NCBI GenBank assembly: GCA_012103535.1 | Contig: WLWQ01000003.1 | Coordinates: 124,001-188,000 of the forward strand | Origin: Pseudomonadales bacterium | GTDB lineage: Bacteria > Pseudomonadota > Gammaproteobacteria > Pseudomonadales > Pseudohongiellaceae | Direction: 5' to 3' | Length of the DNA stretch: 64,000 nt | Shown: piece after piece, positions 43,158 to 52,781 of the stretch | Numbering within the stretch: position 1 is the stretch's first letter | How the letters are laid out: each line of letters begins with the position of its first letter | The notes under the pieces: generated by a model | What the model saw: the letters and a program-made list of their open reading frames with translations, nothing else | Told to the model about the DNA's origin: nothing | The model's database searches: none | Program-made: the position numbers and the translations under genes

Positions 43158-44723
43158 ATGAAAAACATCAGATATCTAACTCACATTTTCTATTTCCTGG
43201 TATCAATACTTTCCACGACCAACAGTTTTTCTCAGGGTGCGAACGGTGTTGCTCTGGAAGAAGCCGAAGCTTATTCCGGCATTACTGAGTCAAGATTAAT
43301 GTTTCAGGATAATTGCTCAGTTTGTCACGGTGAAAATCTTGAAGGAGCAGCACAAGGCAGTCCGCTTCGCGGTGATTTACTCCACGGGGAATCCATGGAT
43401 GAAATTATCGCCAGTATTACCAGCGGATATGAAACGGCTGGCATGCCAAGCTGGCGCGACATTTTTGCACCAGTGGAAATTGTTGGTCTGGCGATGTACA
43501 TACTGGAAACTCGAGACAATGTTGGTTACGCAACATCCAATTACGATGCGCCACTGGAAATACCCACAGACACTTTTGCAACTGAACATCACAGTTTCCG
43601 TTTAGAAACAGTTGTTGCAGATTTAGAACCACTGCCATTCTCCATTGCGCCGCTTCCCGATGGCCGCATACTCGTTACTGAAAAAACGCAAGGTGTGCGC
43701 ATCATCAGCGCCGATGGTGAGAAATCTGACTTAATAGCAGGTACTCCAACTGCCTACGATGATATTTATCGCTTGGAATCTCGAATCGATATCGAACGCG
43801 GTATGGGTTGGATATTCGATATCGATTTACATCCCAACTATGAAGAGAACGGATGGATTTATTTGTATCACAGTGATCGCTGCGAAGACTGCAACGAAGC
43901 GAGTCGTGAACAGGATCGTCCAGTATCCATGAATCGATTAGTTCGAGGTCGCCTCGAAGGAGAGACATGGGTTGATCAGGAAGTAGTTTGGCAAGCACCG
44001 ATCGAAGACTATTTCTTTGCCGGTGATGTTGGCGCTGGCGGTCGCATGGCGTTCGACAATCGCGGGCATGTGTTTTTCTCTCTAGGGTTGAAATGTGGCG
44101 GTGTCGGCGGTGGCATTCAGGATTTGGCGACGCCCTGTGGAAAAATTCATCGTGTCTACGATGACGGCCGAATTCCTGAAGATAATCCTTATTACGGGCG
44201 TGAAGGTGTTTACGACAGCATATACACCTACGGTCATCGCAGTCCGCAAGGTTTGGAATACGATGTGGTTAATGGCGAGCTATGGGGTAGCGAACATGGG
44301 CCACGGGGCGGTGATGAAATTAATCGACTGTTGCCCGGGGAAAACTACGGCTGGCCCCTCTACTCCTTAGGACTACATTACGACGGAACCCGTGTTAACG
44401 GTCGCGACCTTGGTATTCCGTTCGAATTGGCAGACATTCAACAACCAGTAGTCGATCTAACACCCTCTCCTGCCGTTTCCAGCTTTATCATCAGTGACAG
44501 CGAACAGTTTCCAAATTGGAACGGTGACTTTATCGTTGGTTCACTTAAGCTTCGCACCCTGTTTAGAGTTGATATTGAAAACAATCGTTTTGTCGAACGA
44601 GAAACATTGGCTGAAGGCATTGGCCGGATACGCGATGTTGAACAAGGATTCGACGGCACCATCTATCTACTTATCGAACACGGTGCTAGCGGGCAGGTTT
44701 TAAGATTAGTGCCGACCGACTGA
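43158..44723 (+). CDS. cytochrome c-PQQ sugar dehydrogenase fusion
   Basis: 521 residues with a signal peptide (about 1-26). A c-type cytochrome domain follows (CSVCHGENLEG near residue 53, with Met ligand candidate in AGMPSW), then a six-bladed glucose/sorbosone dehydrogenase propeller (about 145-515) with LEPLPFSIAPLPDGRILVTEK and GHRSPQGLEYD, where the family's catalytic His lies. Soluble PQQ enzymes of this type oxidise aldoses. The attached haem would pass electrons to the respiratory chain directly. Confidence 0.88.
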   Translation: MKNIRYLTHIFYFLVSILSTTNSFSQGANGVALEEAEAYSGITESRLMFQDNCSVCHGENLEGAAQGSPLRGDLLHGESMDEIIASITSGYETAGMPSWRDIFAPVEIVGLAMYILETRDNVGYATSNYDAPLEIPTDTFATEHHSFRLETVVADLEPLPFSIAPLPDGRILVTEKTQGVRIISADGEKSDLIAGTPTAYDDIYRLESRIDIERGMGWIFDIDLHPNYEENGWIYLYHSDRCEDCNEASREQDRPVSMNRLVRGRLEGETWVDQEVVWQAPIEDYFFAGDVGAGGRMAFDNRGHVFFSLGLKCGGVGGGIQDLATPCGKIHRVYDDGRIPEDNPYYGREGVYDSIYTYGHRSPQGLEYDVVNGELWGSEHGPRGGDEINRLLPGENYGWPLYSLGLHYDGTRVNGRDLGIPFELADIQQPVVDLTPSPAVSSFIISDSEQFPNWNGDFIVGSLKLRTLFRVDIENNRFVERETLAEGIGRIRDVEQGFDGTIYLLIEHGASGQVLRLVPTD

Positions 44724-44929
44724 ATTCCTCAATCTTGAATTGTGATTTAACTCCCAGTTTTCCCTATTTCTGGGCCTACCTACTTTTTTTCCTGCAAAAG
44801 AGTGTGACCCTCATAACTCTTTTTCGCTACCAATCATTCTAATTTAAATTCCGAAGGCTCAGAGCCAATTCCGCCTGATGTTTAATTGAGCTCTATTGGT
44901 TACAGGACCTTTTGTTAAGGGCAGCAAAT

Positions 44930-45667
44930 ATGGAGTCAGTCGACATTCTTAGTTATTCCAGCGAAGACAGTCGCGAGATTGTCGACCCGGAAAAGATCAA
45001 TCAAATTCTCTATCAAGCACTTATGTTTGGCTGGAAGTTTGATTACCTGGTAATGGCAGGTAAAAAAATTTCCTCTCTACCAGCTGAACTAACCTTCGTT
45101 AGTGAAACTCAAAAATTCCTGACTATAACTGGAGATTTCTCCAGGCTGAATTCAGAGGATTCGAGGAATATTTACTTTCGTGCAAGCAACGGTGGCTTAT
45201 CAATAGTTTTCCAAAGTGAACTCATTGATTGCGCCGAATTTTTTGCAGTAAAAGAGTGTAATTTCTGCTTACCTGAGAGCCTTCGACTAAGCCAACAACG
45301 AAGCGCAGTTCGCATTAATTTCACAGATCTACAAGATATTCCAGTCGCTTTTCACGTCAATATCGATAATTTATTTGAAGGTAATGTGATAGATCTTTCT
45401 GAGACTGGCGCAAAAACAAAATTTTATGGGAATCTTCTAGATCATATTGATCTTGCAGAAATCGTATCAGACTGTCACCTGATCTTGCCGGATGAATCAG
45501 TCATCGAATCCAGAGTTCAGGTAATGGGCTGTCTTTACGACGAATTAGCAGATACAAGCTATGTTAGATGCAGGTTCTTGCAGCTTCACAATAATAGCGA
45601 ACTTCAACTTCGGCAATTCATATTTCACGCCTTAAGTCAGATTCAGGATCAACAGCCAAGCCTCTAA
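44930..45667 (+). CDS. PilZ-domain (YcgR-like) c-di-GMP-binding protein
   Basis: 245 residues from the ATG at 44930, which has AAGGG upstream; an in-frame TTG lies 18 bases earlier. The N-terminal half fits a YcgR-N-like beta domain. The C-terminal PilZ domain has both c-di-GMP motifs: RSAVR (R-x3-R) and DLSETG (D/N-x-S-x2-G). Such proteins slow flagellar motors or control surface behaviour. No flagellar gene is nearby. Confidence 0.82.
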   Translation: MESVDILSYSSEDSREIVDPEKINQILYQALMFGWKFDYLVMAGKKISSLPAELTFVSETQKFLTITGDFSRLNSEDSRNIYFRASNGGLSIVFQSELIDCAEFFAVKECNFCLPESLRLSQQRSAVRINFTDLQDIPVAFHVNIDNLFEGNVIDLSETGAKTKFYGNLLDHIDLAEIVSDCHLILPDESVIESRVQVMGCLYDELADTSYVRCRFLQLHNNSELQLRQFIFHALSQIQDQQPSL

Positions 45668-45704
45668 ATAGCTGGATAAAAACCCCCTCGCAAGCTATCT
45701 TTTT
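45668..45704 (+). terminator. weak terminator after the PilZ gene
   Basis: ATAGCT (45668-45673) / AGCTAT (45693-45698) with a long loop and five T. Low stability. Confidence 0.35.
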
Positions 45705-45755
45705 GTCCTCAACATTAGCTTCATACATTTATTTGTAACAACTGACGATGGATCT

Positions 45756-46472
45756 ATGACCGAAGAAATATTTCGTGAAGATGCCTATGCGCAATCTTGC
45801 ACTGCTTCAGTAGTCGAAGCAGATGAAAGGGGTGTAATTCTCGATAGTACTGTGTTCTACGCCGAAGGCGGAGGTCAACCTGGCGATACTGGAACTTTTA
45901 CTACCGCTGATGGTACTCAAATAGAAGTTACTGGAACCTATAAAGACAGAGACGGTCGCGGAATTCTGCATGTATTGGCAGAAGGGGAAACTACTCCTGC
46001 TGCCGGCACTGAAGTAACTGCCAGCATAGATTGGGAACGACGCTTTCAACACATGCGTATGCACAGTTGTTTGCATTTGCTCTGTTCATTGATCGATGGC
46101 GGCGTGACCGGTGGATCGATTGGTGTGGCCAAGAGTCGCCTCGATTTCGACTTACAGGATGTCAGCCTGGATAAAGAAGTGCTTACAGAAGAACTGAATA
46201 GGTTAGTACAAGAAAACCACGCGCTGATTTCAAGCTGGATTACCGACGATGAAATGGAAACGCAACAGGATTTAGTCCGCACCATGTCAGTAAAACCCCC
46301 AAGCGGTGAGGGTCGGGTTCGTCTTATGCATGTTGAAGGTGTAGATCTTCAACCCTGCGGCGGCACCCATGTAAAAGCTACTGGTGAGATCGGTGCCATA
46401 CGGGTGAGTAAGATTGAAAATAAAGGCAAACATAATAGAAGAGTAAACATTGTGTTTGCGGAACAGGATTAA
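45756..46472 (+). CDS. alanyl-tRNA editing protein (AlaX family)
   Basis: 238 residues of the AlaRS editing-domain family, which hydrolyses Ser-tRNA(Ala) made in error. Zinc ligands are in HMRMHSCLHLL and QPCGGTHVKATGE; the glycine motif FYAEGGGQPGDTG marks the longer AlaX type. It is separated from the next membrane protein by five bases, and the two are probably co-transcribed with the selenoprotein gene downstream. Confidence 0.92.
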   Translation: MTEEIFREDAYAQSCTASVVEADERGVILDSTVFYAEGGGQPGDTGTFTTADGTQIEVTGTYKDRDGRGILHVLAEGETTPAAGTEVTASIDWERRFQHMRMHSCLHLLCSLIDGGVTGGSIGVAKSRLDFDLQDVSLDKEVLTEELNRLVQENHALISSWITDDEMETQQDLVRTMSVKPPSGEGRVRLMHVEGVDLQPCGGTHVKATGEIGAIRVSKIENKGKHNRRVNIVFAEQD

Positions 46473-46477
46473 GCATT

Positions 46478-47185
46478 ATGAGTTTAACTGCCTCTATTCA
46501 TCGTAATGGCGCGTATTTATTCGCCGCATTTATTCCATTCGCCATTGTTGCCTTCGGCTATAACTTTTTTGTTCGGGAACTTTCCTCTTTTGTTACAGTG
46601 CATCACTTACATGGTGTGGCCATGTTTGCCTGGATGTTTCTGCTGGTGGCACAGGCGAGCCTTATTCGCATGGGCAATCGTGAGCTCCATCGTCAGCTGG
46701 GAAAAACTTCCTATGTGTTAATGCCCTTTATTGCTATTTCTACAGTAATGCTGGCCCATCACACCTATGGAGAACGAGCGGGAGAACAGTTCGGCGGATT
46801 TCTGCTAGCACTACAAATATTTTTGCTGCTGCAGCTTCTAATTATCTACGGCAACGCCATTCGTCACCGCAAATCCCCAGATGTACACGCACGCTGGATG
46901 GTCGGTACGATAATGCCAATGATCGATCCGATCTTTGCGCGCATCATTGGCAATTTTATATCTGCAGATATTCCTTCGACTTTGTATACATTTGGCGGAA
47001 CCAATCTATTGATCATTGGCTTGATTGTATGGGATTGGAAGGCACACTCCCGCAGAGACGTCTTTGTGCCGCTGTTAATTATCTGTTTGGCGACGCAGAT
47101 TCCAGTTCTCGCACTGTTCGCATCGGCGGCCTGGTCTGAAGTTTGGACAGGTTTTGGAAGCTGGTTCTTGAGCTTGCCACTTTAA
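46478..47185 (+). CDS. seven-helix membrane protein, unknown
   Basis: 235 residues with about seven transmembrane segments. Conserved-looking histidines (VTVHHLHGVAMF and LAHHTYG) suggest haem or metal binding, and the layout resembles DUF2306-type membrane proteins, but I cannot assign it. It lies five bases after the AlaX-like gene and 22 bases before the selenoprotein start. Confidence 0.75.
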   Translation: MSLTASIHRNGAYLFAAFIPFAIVAFGYNFFVRELSSFVTVHHLHGVAMFAWMFLLVAQASLIRMGNRELHRQLGKTSYVLMPFIAISTVMLAHHTYGERAGEQFGGFLLALQIFLLLQLLIIYGNAIRHRKSPDVHARWMVGTIMPMIDPIFARIIGNFISADIPSTLYTFGGTNLLIIGLIVWDWKAHSRRDVFVPLLIICLATQIPVLALFASAAWSEVWTGFGSWFLSLPL

Positions 47186-47207
47186 TACCATTTGACGAGT
47201 TATTGTA

Positions 47208-47828
47208 ATGGATGAAATCGTACTAGACGTGTTTACCGATTACGTCTGACCCTGGTGTTATCTCAGTACCGTGAGTATTGACAGACTGAAAGAAAACTAT
47301 CCGGTGAAGATTCGCTGGATTCACTTTCCATTGCATCCTGATACTCCCCAGGAAGGTCGCACCTTAGAAGACCTTTTTCCCGGTCGAGATTTGGCTCCCA
47401 TTAAAGAGCGCATGATGGGTTTGATGGAAGAAGCAGGCCTGCCCTATGGCGATCGCTCCCACACCTATAACAGTCGACTCGCGCAAGAGTTGGGTAAATG
47501 GGCTGACACGCAGCCCGGGGGCGAAGCGATTCATGACTTGCTCTATAAAGCTTACTTCGTCGATAACGTAAATATTGGCGATATTGAGGAACTACTCAAG
47601 ATCGCTGAGAAGGCAAACCTCGACAAAGACCTTGCGCGGCAGGTACTCGAGAAAAGAGAGTTTGAATTTGAGGTGGATGAAGACTGGAGACTCTCCAGAG
47701 AATTAGGCGTAACAGGAGTTCCTACTTTTTACAGTAATGACCTGACTGTGGTTGGCTGTCAGCCCTATGAAACTCTTGAGCGTTTCGTAAACCATCTACT
47801 GGAATTACAACAGCAGAGCATTGAGTAA
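47208..47828 (+). CDS. DsbA/FrnE-family oxidoreductase, probable selenoprotein (Sec14)
   Basis: Read through the in-frame TGA at 47247-47249, the gene gives 206 residues starting MDEIVLDVFTDYV-U-PWC. The TGA falls exactly where the family has the first Cys of its C-P-W-C active site, so residue 14 is probably selenocysteine and the motif is U-P-W-C. The rest (from GTG codon 22 at 47271, which a gene finder would pick) is a standard DsbA/FrnE fold: helical insertion, then GVTGVPTFYSND with the cis-Pro. Starting at 47271 would remove the first strand and the active site. A SECIS-like hairpin follows the TGA. Confidence 0.85.
47255..47282 (+). promoter_or_regulatory. candidate bacterial SECIS element
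   Basis: CTCA (47262-47265) pairs with TGAG (47272-47275) around loop GTACCG. Below it lies an unpaired T (47261) and the pairs A60-T76 and T59-A77, then weaker wobble pairs. The loop starts 17 bases after the TGA and begins with GU, and a bulged U sits on the 5' side of a four-pair upper stem: the features used by SelB on the E. coli fdhF element. Confidence 0.65.
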
Positions 47829-47834
47829 TCATTG

Positions 47835-50800
47835 CTAACTCATTGACATGAGCTCAACGTTCCCACCTGAGCTAGTGATGTCGTTGCACACATGTACTTC
47901 ATGTACATAGTCTGCCGGACTCACTAAGTCAGTAATAAATCGAATAATAACACCGTTTCTTGCCGCCAGAGCCTGCCGAATTCTTCTTCCCTCTTCTATT
48001 GTGGAATCAGTAACGAAAAAGCTCACAGCATCAATCGTTTTGCAACCACTAAGCGCATCGCTTCGTGGCTTACCATTGAGAGCTGAAATCGAAAAATGTT
48101 CGTCCTGCAGTTGAGAAACCAATTGTTGTAGTTCAGAACTAGACTCACCGCACATTATTGCCGTTCCACCAAATGATAAAACTTGCAGTGCTTGTGTCAT
48201 AGCATTGTCTGGAGTCGGACCTAAACACAAACACACACCCACGCTGCGCAACTGGTATATGTTTCTTTCTCCAGTAGGACCCGGCATGCGTCGATTGCTC
48301 TCCATTTCGCAAGTATTCAGAACTTCGTTATCAGGGAATAGCTTCTTGAGTGTTGCTAAATTTTCGTGACCCTCTTTTAAATTGCCTTTCTGTAAATCAT
48401 CAGTTACCTGATCCAACTGAGCTGCAGTTAACTGGAGTAAATTTGTGTTACTTGTGGCTTCACCGTTTTCCGTTTCAACATCACTTCGAGTAAACGCTGA
48501 AAGATACAGCGGGCCTCCGGCTTTAGGGCCGGTGCCAGACAAGCTCTGACCCCCAAACGGTTGCGATTCCACAACCGCGCCGATTTGATTGCGATTAACA
48601 TAGACGTTACCAATATTGAGCTGCTCTATAACCCGGTCGACTTTTTGGGTGAGGCGGGTGTGAATGGAAAAGGTCAATCCGTATTGGGCGTCGTTGATTG
48701 CACCGATAACAGAATTTAACTCATCTACCTTAAATCGAGCGACATGGAGAACAGGACCAAAAACTTCGCGCTCAATATCTTCAATGCCATTAACTTCGAT
48801 TACCGTCGGCGCGACAAAACTTCCTTCTTCTGGTGATTCCAATGTATGGATTGATTCTCTTCCCCTTGAATAAGTACTAATCGACTCTTGTGCTTCCTTA
48901 TCTATCGCAGGACCGATGTCTGTCTGCCAAAGCCAGGGATCACCTACTGTCAGACTATTCATCGCTCCGAGCAACATCTCGATGAAGCGATCGGCGATAT
49001 CGGCTTGCAGGTAGACAATACGCAAGGCAGAACAACGTTGACCCGCGCTATAGAATGCCGAGGTGATGATGTCACGCACTGTTTGTTCCGGTAGTGCAGT
49101 GCTATCGACAATCATGGCATTGATACCCCCGGTTTCCGCAATCATGCGCAAGCGGGGGTCGGCATTAACACTGGCTCGGTTAATAAGTTGTGCAACTTCC
49201 GTCGAGCCGGTAAAACAGACGCCGTTAATGCGTTCGTCCTGTGTGAGCATCGCTCCAATTATTTCGCCTTCGCCCAACGCTAATTGCAAGGCGTTAACTG
49301 GCACACCCGCTTCGTGCAGTAACTGAGTGGCCTTATATGCAATCAAGTTGGCCTGCTCGGCGGGTTTTGCAATCACCGTGTTCCCAGTGATCAGGGCGGC
49401 GGCAATCTGACCGGTAAAAATGGAAAGAGGAAAATTCCAGGGAGCTATGCAAATAAATACCCCAAGCGGTGTGCGTTGTTGAAGATCATTTCGACGTTGC
49501 GCTTCTGTAGCGTAGTAACGAAGAAAGTCGATGGCCTCCCGCCATTCGCCGATGACATCACTCATGTTTTTGCCTGCTTCACGAATTAGCAGTGCGCTAA
49601 TCTCACCAAAGGCGAATTCATAAAGATCTGCGGCGCGCATTAAAATTTCCGCTCGTTGTTCTATCGATACGGAAGACCATTCAGGCGCAAAATCAACAGC
49701 AGCCGTTATAGCATTGCTAATATCATCCGAGGATGGGAAGTGGGCTGTTCCGACAATGTCGCTATTGTTTGCAGGGTTTATAATTTCCAGCATTCGCCGC
49801 TTTTGGTAATCGTAAGCTAGCAAGGGTAATGCGTGCCAGCGCTGCTCCTTCCAATGATTTCTGAGTTCATCCAGGTAGGCTAATTGCGAGCTATTGGATA
49901 AATCGAAACCTGGCGAATTCCTGCGGTGTTGATAGAGTTTGGGGGGCGCAAGAATCGGCGTCGGCGCAGTTACATCGTTGAAAGGATCTGCGGCAATATT
50001 TTCAACTGGAACATCTTCATCGGTTAGTTGGTGAACGAATGAACTGTTTGCTCCGTTTTCCAGGAGTCTTCGCACTAGATAAGCCAAGAGGTCTTCATGC
50101 TCGCCGACAGGAGCGTAGATGCGATGTAAGCTACCCTGATTTTCTCTAGTGAACTCGTGAAGGTCTTCCCCCATTCCATAGAGTCGCTGAAATTCGAACT
50201 GAGTTTTATCAATGCCAAGTTTCTCAGCCATAGCAAGAATTGCGGTGACAGTGTGCGCGTTGTGCGTGGCAAATTGTGGAAAAATGTTTTCAGTGGACGA
50301 GAGCAATTTTTCCACTGCACATAAATAAGACACGTCGGTAAGTGGCTTGCGCGTAAAGACCGGATAGGATTCCAACCCCTGGACTTGGGCTAGCTTTATC
50401 TCTGTATCCCAGTAAGCACCTTTAACTAACCGCAGCATAAACTTTCGCTTCGTTTTTTCCGCTAAACCGTTCAACCAATCGATGGTGGAGTGGGCACTGC
50501 GCGTATAGGCCTGCACTACTAAACCCAATCCATCCCAGTCTTCACTCTGCTGCGATTCAGCCAAAGCGGCAAAAATATCCAGTGTAAATTCCATACGCTC
50601 GGCTTCCTCACCGTCGATATTGAAATTGAGATTACTGCTGGCGGCGAGTTTTGCTAATTCATTTGTACGCTCAAACAATAGATCGAAACTTTTTGCTTTC
50701 TGGGTCAATTCGAAACGTGGATGTAAGGCGGAGAGTTTTACCGAGATGCCAGAATTTTTTTGCAGCTTATCACCTGCGGCTTCTGCCAATGCGGCGAGCG

Positions 50801-51473
50801 CTGTCTTGTAAGCATGAAAATAGTGCTCTGCATCCTGTTCTGTTAGCGCCGCTTCTCCCAGCATATCGAAGGAAAAACTATAGTCGGCATAACGCGAGTC
50901 ATTTTCGGTACGTTTCAGCGCATGGTTGATCGATGTACCGACAACAAAGTGGCTACCCAATTGCTCCATGGCTTCGGTCATCGCAACCCGAACAACTGGT
51001 TCCCCCATTCGGCGCACGAGATCTCCCATGGCTGGTACCAGTCCTTCCTGTTCTGCTTCTGTTAGCAGTCGGCCCGTTAACATCAGAGCCCAGGTGGATG
51101 CGTTAACTAGAAATGAAGAAGCCTGGCCGGAATGGGATTGCCAGTTTGATCCGGTAATTTTCTCAGCAATAAGATCGTCCAGTGTGGCGGCATCCGGAAC
51201 TCGCAGAAATGCTTCTGCCATGGACATTAACGCCACACCCTCAGTGGTTGATAATCCATACTCACCGAGAAAAGACTGGAGAAAGGTTGTGGCGCCCTGA
51301 CGGCGTAAATCGCTCACAAGAGTCGCGGTTTGCGCGGTGATTTTGTTCCGAAGTGCTGGATCGAATACCGACTCAGCAACCAGTGCTTGAATGAGTTCTA
51401 TTTCGGGGGCAAGTGCAAATTCATTAATGCGCACTCTTTTTTTACTTAACTCGTCAGTCACCACATCACTCAC
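47835..51473 (-). CDS. putA: bifunctional proline dehydrogenase / glutamate-semialdehyde dehydrogenase PutA
   Basis: 1212 residues. There is no N-terminal ribbon-helix-helix domain, so this PutA is not a repressor. The proline dehydrogenase barrel (about 200-480) includes GISVKLSALHPRFE, MLRLVKGAYWD and the FAD/proline segment QFEFQRLYGMGE. The aldehyde dehydrogenase domain (about 560-1020) has ICIAPWNFPLSIFTGQ and the active-site GQRCSALR. A C-terminal domain (about 1060-1212) resembles the ALDH-superfamily tail of long PutA proteins. It converts proline to glutamate in two channelled steps. Confidence 0.97.
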   Translation of the reverse strand: MSDVVTDELSKKRVRINEFALAPEIELIQALVAESVFDPALRNKITAQTATLVSDLRRQGATTFLQSFLGEYGLSTTEGVALMSMAEAFLRVPDAATLDDLIAEKITGSNWQSHSGQASSFLVNASTWALMLTGRLLTEAEQEGLVPAMGDLVRRMGEPVVRVAMTEAMEQLGSHFVVGTSINHALKRTENDSRYADYSFSFDMLGEAALTEQDAEHYFHAYKTALAALAEAAGDKLQKNSGISVKLSALHPRFELTQKAKSFDLLFERTNELAKLAASSNLNFNIDGEEAERMEFTLDIFAALAESQQSEDWDGLGLVVQAYTRSAHSTIDWLNGLAEKTKRKFMLRLVKGAYWDTEIKLAQVQGLESYPVFTRKPLTDVSYLCAVEKLLSSTENIFPQFATHNAHTVTAILAMAEKLGIDKTQFEFQRLYGMGEDLHEFTRENQGSLHRIYAPVGEHEDLLAYLVRRLLENGANSSFVHQLTDEDVPVENIAADPFNDVTAPTPILAPPKLYQHRRNSPGFDLSNSSQLAYLDELRNHWKEQRWHALPLLAYDYQKRRMLEIINPANNSDIVGTAHFPSSDDISNAITAAVDFAPEWSSVSIEQRAEILMRAADLYEFAFGEISALLIREAGKNMSDVIGEWREAIDFLRYYATEAQRRNDLQQRTPLGVFICIAPWNFPLSIFTGQIAAALITGNTVIAKPAEQANLIAYKATQLLHEAGVPVNALQLALGEGEIIGAMLTQDERINGVCFTGSTEVAQLINRASVNADPRLRMIAETGGINAMIVDSTALPEQTVRDIITSAFYSAGQRCSALRIVYLQADIADRFIEMLLGAMNSLTVGDPWLWQTDIGPAIDKEAQESISTYSRGRESIHTLESPEEGSFVAPTVIEVNGIEDIEREVFGPVLHVARFKVDELNSVIGAINDAQYGLTFSIHTRLTQKVDRVIEQLNIGNVYVNRNQIGAVVESQPFGGQSLSGTGPKAGGPLYLSAFTRSDVETENGEATSNTNLLQLTAAQLDQVTDDLQKGNLKEGHENLATLKKLFPDNEVLNTCEMESNRRMPGPTGERNIYQLRSVGVCLCLGPTPDNAMTQALQVLSFGGTAIMCGESSSELQQLVSQLQDEHFSISALNGKPRSDALSGCKTIDAVSFFVTDSTIEEGRRIRQALAARNGVIIRFITDLVSPADYVHEVHVCNDITSSGGNVELMSMS

Positions 51474-51590
51474 AATATCGCCCAGTTCCAGAAGCTCTTA
51501 TTCTGAAACCCAGCCGGGAATTTGCCAAGTTTAACCCGACATGGGATATTTCTGTGCCTCTTAACCATTCATTCGTAACAGGATGCCCCT

Positions 51591-52256
51591 ATGAAGGAAA
51601 GAACTGCACTCATTAGCTGCGCTGAAAGCTATATGGGACCTGCAATCAAAGCGAAGTTTGAGGCACAAGGAGTTTCGGTGTTTACCGGGAATAGCCCCAT
51701 GACTTCCCAAAAAGAATGTGAAGAGTTAGTTAACTCAGTGGGACAAATCGATATCCTGGTGGCAAACCTGGCAGAACCTCCCATGACTGGTCCTGTGCAG
51801 AATATTGAAAACGACGACTGGAATAAGTTGTTCAATTCACTGGTGCATCCACTCATGTATCTGGTTCGAGCAGTAATCCCACAAATGATTGAAAGAAAGT
51901 CTGGCAAAGTTATCGCAATCACCAGTGCTGCACCATTGAAAGGAATTGCAAACAACGCAGCTTACTGTGCCGCCCGCGGTGCCCAGAACGGTTTTATCAA
52001 GGCCGTGGGTTTAGAGCTTGCTCGTAATAATGTGCAGGTTAATGCTATTGCTCAGAATTACATTAACAACAACACCTACTACCCCGACGATATTCTGGAT
52101 AATGAAAAGTTTCTCGATCATGTAAAACGCAATGTGCCTACAAACGCAGTGGGTAAAGCGGAAGAAACAGCTGAGCTGGCTGCTTATCTAGCCAGCGAAA
52201 ATTGCAAACACATGGTGGGACAACTCATACCTTTAGCTGGAGGATGGACTACATAG
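51591..52256 (+). CDS. SDR-fold protein with halohydrin dehalogenase signature
   Basis: 221 residues. The Rossmann glycine loop is not T-G-x3-G-x-G; instead S9-x4-Y14-x-G16 matches the halide-pocket motif T-x4-F/Y-x-G of halohydrin dehalogenases, with Ser for Thr. The catalytic triad is Ser112-Tyr125-Arg129, with the 13- and 4-residue spacings of HheC and Arg where ordinary SDRs have Lys. NYINN then TYYPDD follows the same course as HheC. Such enzymes expel halide from vicinal haloalcohols to give epoxides. It is divergent from putA. An atypical SDR reductase is the alternative. Confidence 0.75.
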   Translation: MKERTALISCAESYMGPAIKAKFEAQGVSVFTGNSPMTSQKECEELVNSVGQIDILVANLAEPPMTGPVQNIENDDWNKLFNSLVHPLMYLVRAVIPQMIERKSGKVIAITSAAPLKGIANNAAYCAARGAQNGFIKAVGLELARNNVQVNAIAQNYINNNTYYPDDILDNEKFLDHVKRNVPTNAVGKAEETAELAAYLASENCKHMVGQLIPLAGGWTT

Positions 52257-52665
52257 GTTTGGGCGGTTCTTGATCTTGATCTTCTTTTAGGTCGGGATTG
52301 AGAGGTTGAGAAGACATTAAATGATGGGCAAGGATTAGCCAATCCTGCATTAATGCCCTCGCCATAATATTTATTTCCGGGTTCTTAATATCCACCGCAT
52401 CAGGCTGGGTAAATTCCATCAATCCCTGAACCACGGCACGTACCTTATTTAGGTCGAGACTCACACGAAAATTATCTCCGTTTTTGTCGTCTCCATCTTC
52501 TGGCGCTCGAGGTAGTGGATCACTACCGGTAAGGTTGCGAACATCTAACGCTAATTGTGGGGTTTTACTCCGCAACAAATCAAAGGTCAGTTGCAAACTC
52601 GCGCGACTAAAGACTGTGACATCTCTGGATTGTTGGAAATAGGGCTCTTCAGACAACATGTTCAA
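52249..52665 (-). CDS. hypothetical cytoplasmic protein
   Basis: 138 residues, no signal or membrane segment, predicted helical with an acidic, proline-rich tail (DQDQEPPKPM). No family recognised. The stop overlaps that of the convergent SDR gene by eight bases. The gene is separate from the downstream acyl-CoA operon. Confidence 0.65.
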   Translation of the reverse strand: MNMLSEEPYFQQSRDVTVFSRASLQLTFDLLRSKTPQLALDVRNLTGSDPLPRAPEDGDDKNGDNFRVSLDLNKVRAVVQGLMEFTQPDAVDIKNPEINIMARALMQDWLILAHHLMSSQPLNPDLKEDQDQEPPKPM

Positions 52666-52781
52666 ATCCGTGAACTAAAGTAACGACCCGCCTTGGCATG
52701 GTTAACTAAGTATAGACAGGTAATTTTCGAGCCGACGAGAAATGCCGTAAAAAATCTAAAATACGAAAACTTTCTGAGGAA

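Noticed and set aside
47271..47828. GTG-initiated shorter DsbA-like gene
   Set aside because: Would start after the active site and the first beta strand and has no ribosome site; the read-through from 47208 explains the family fold.
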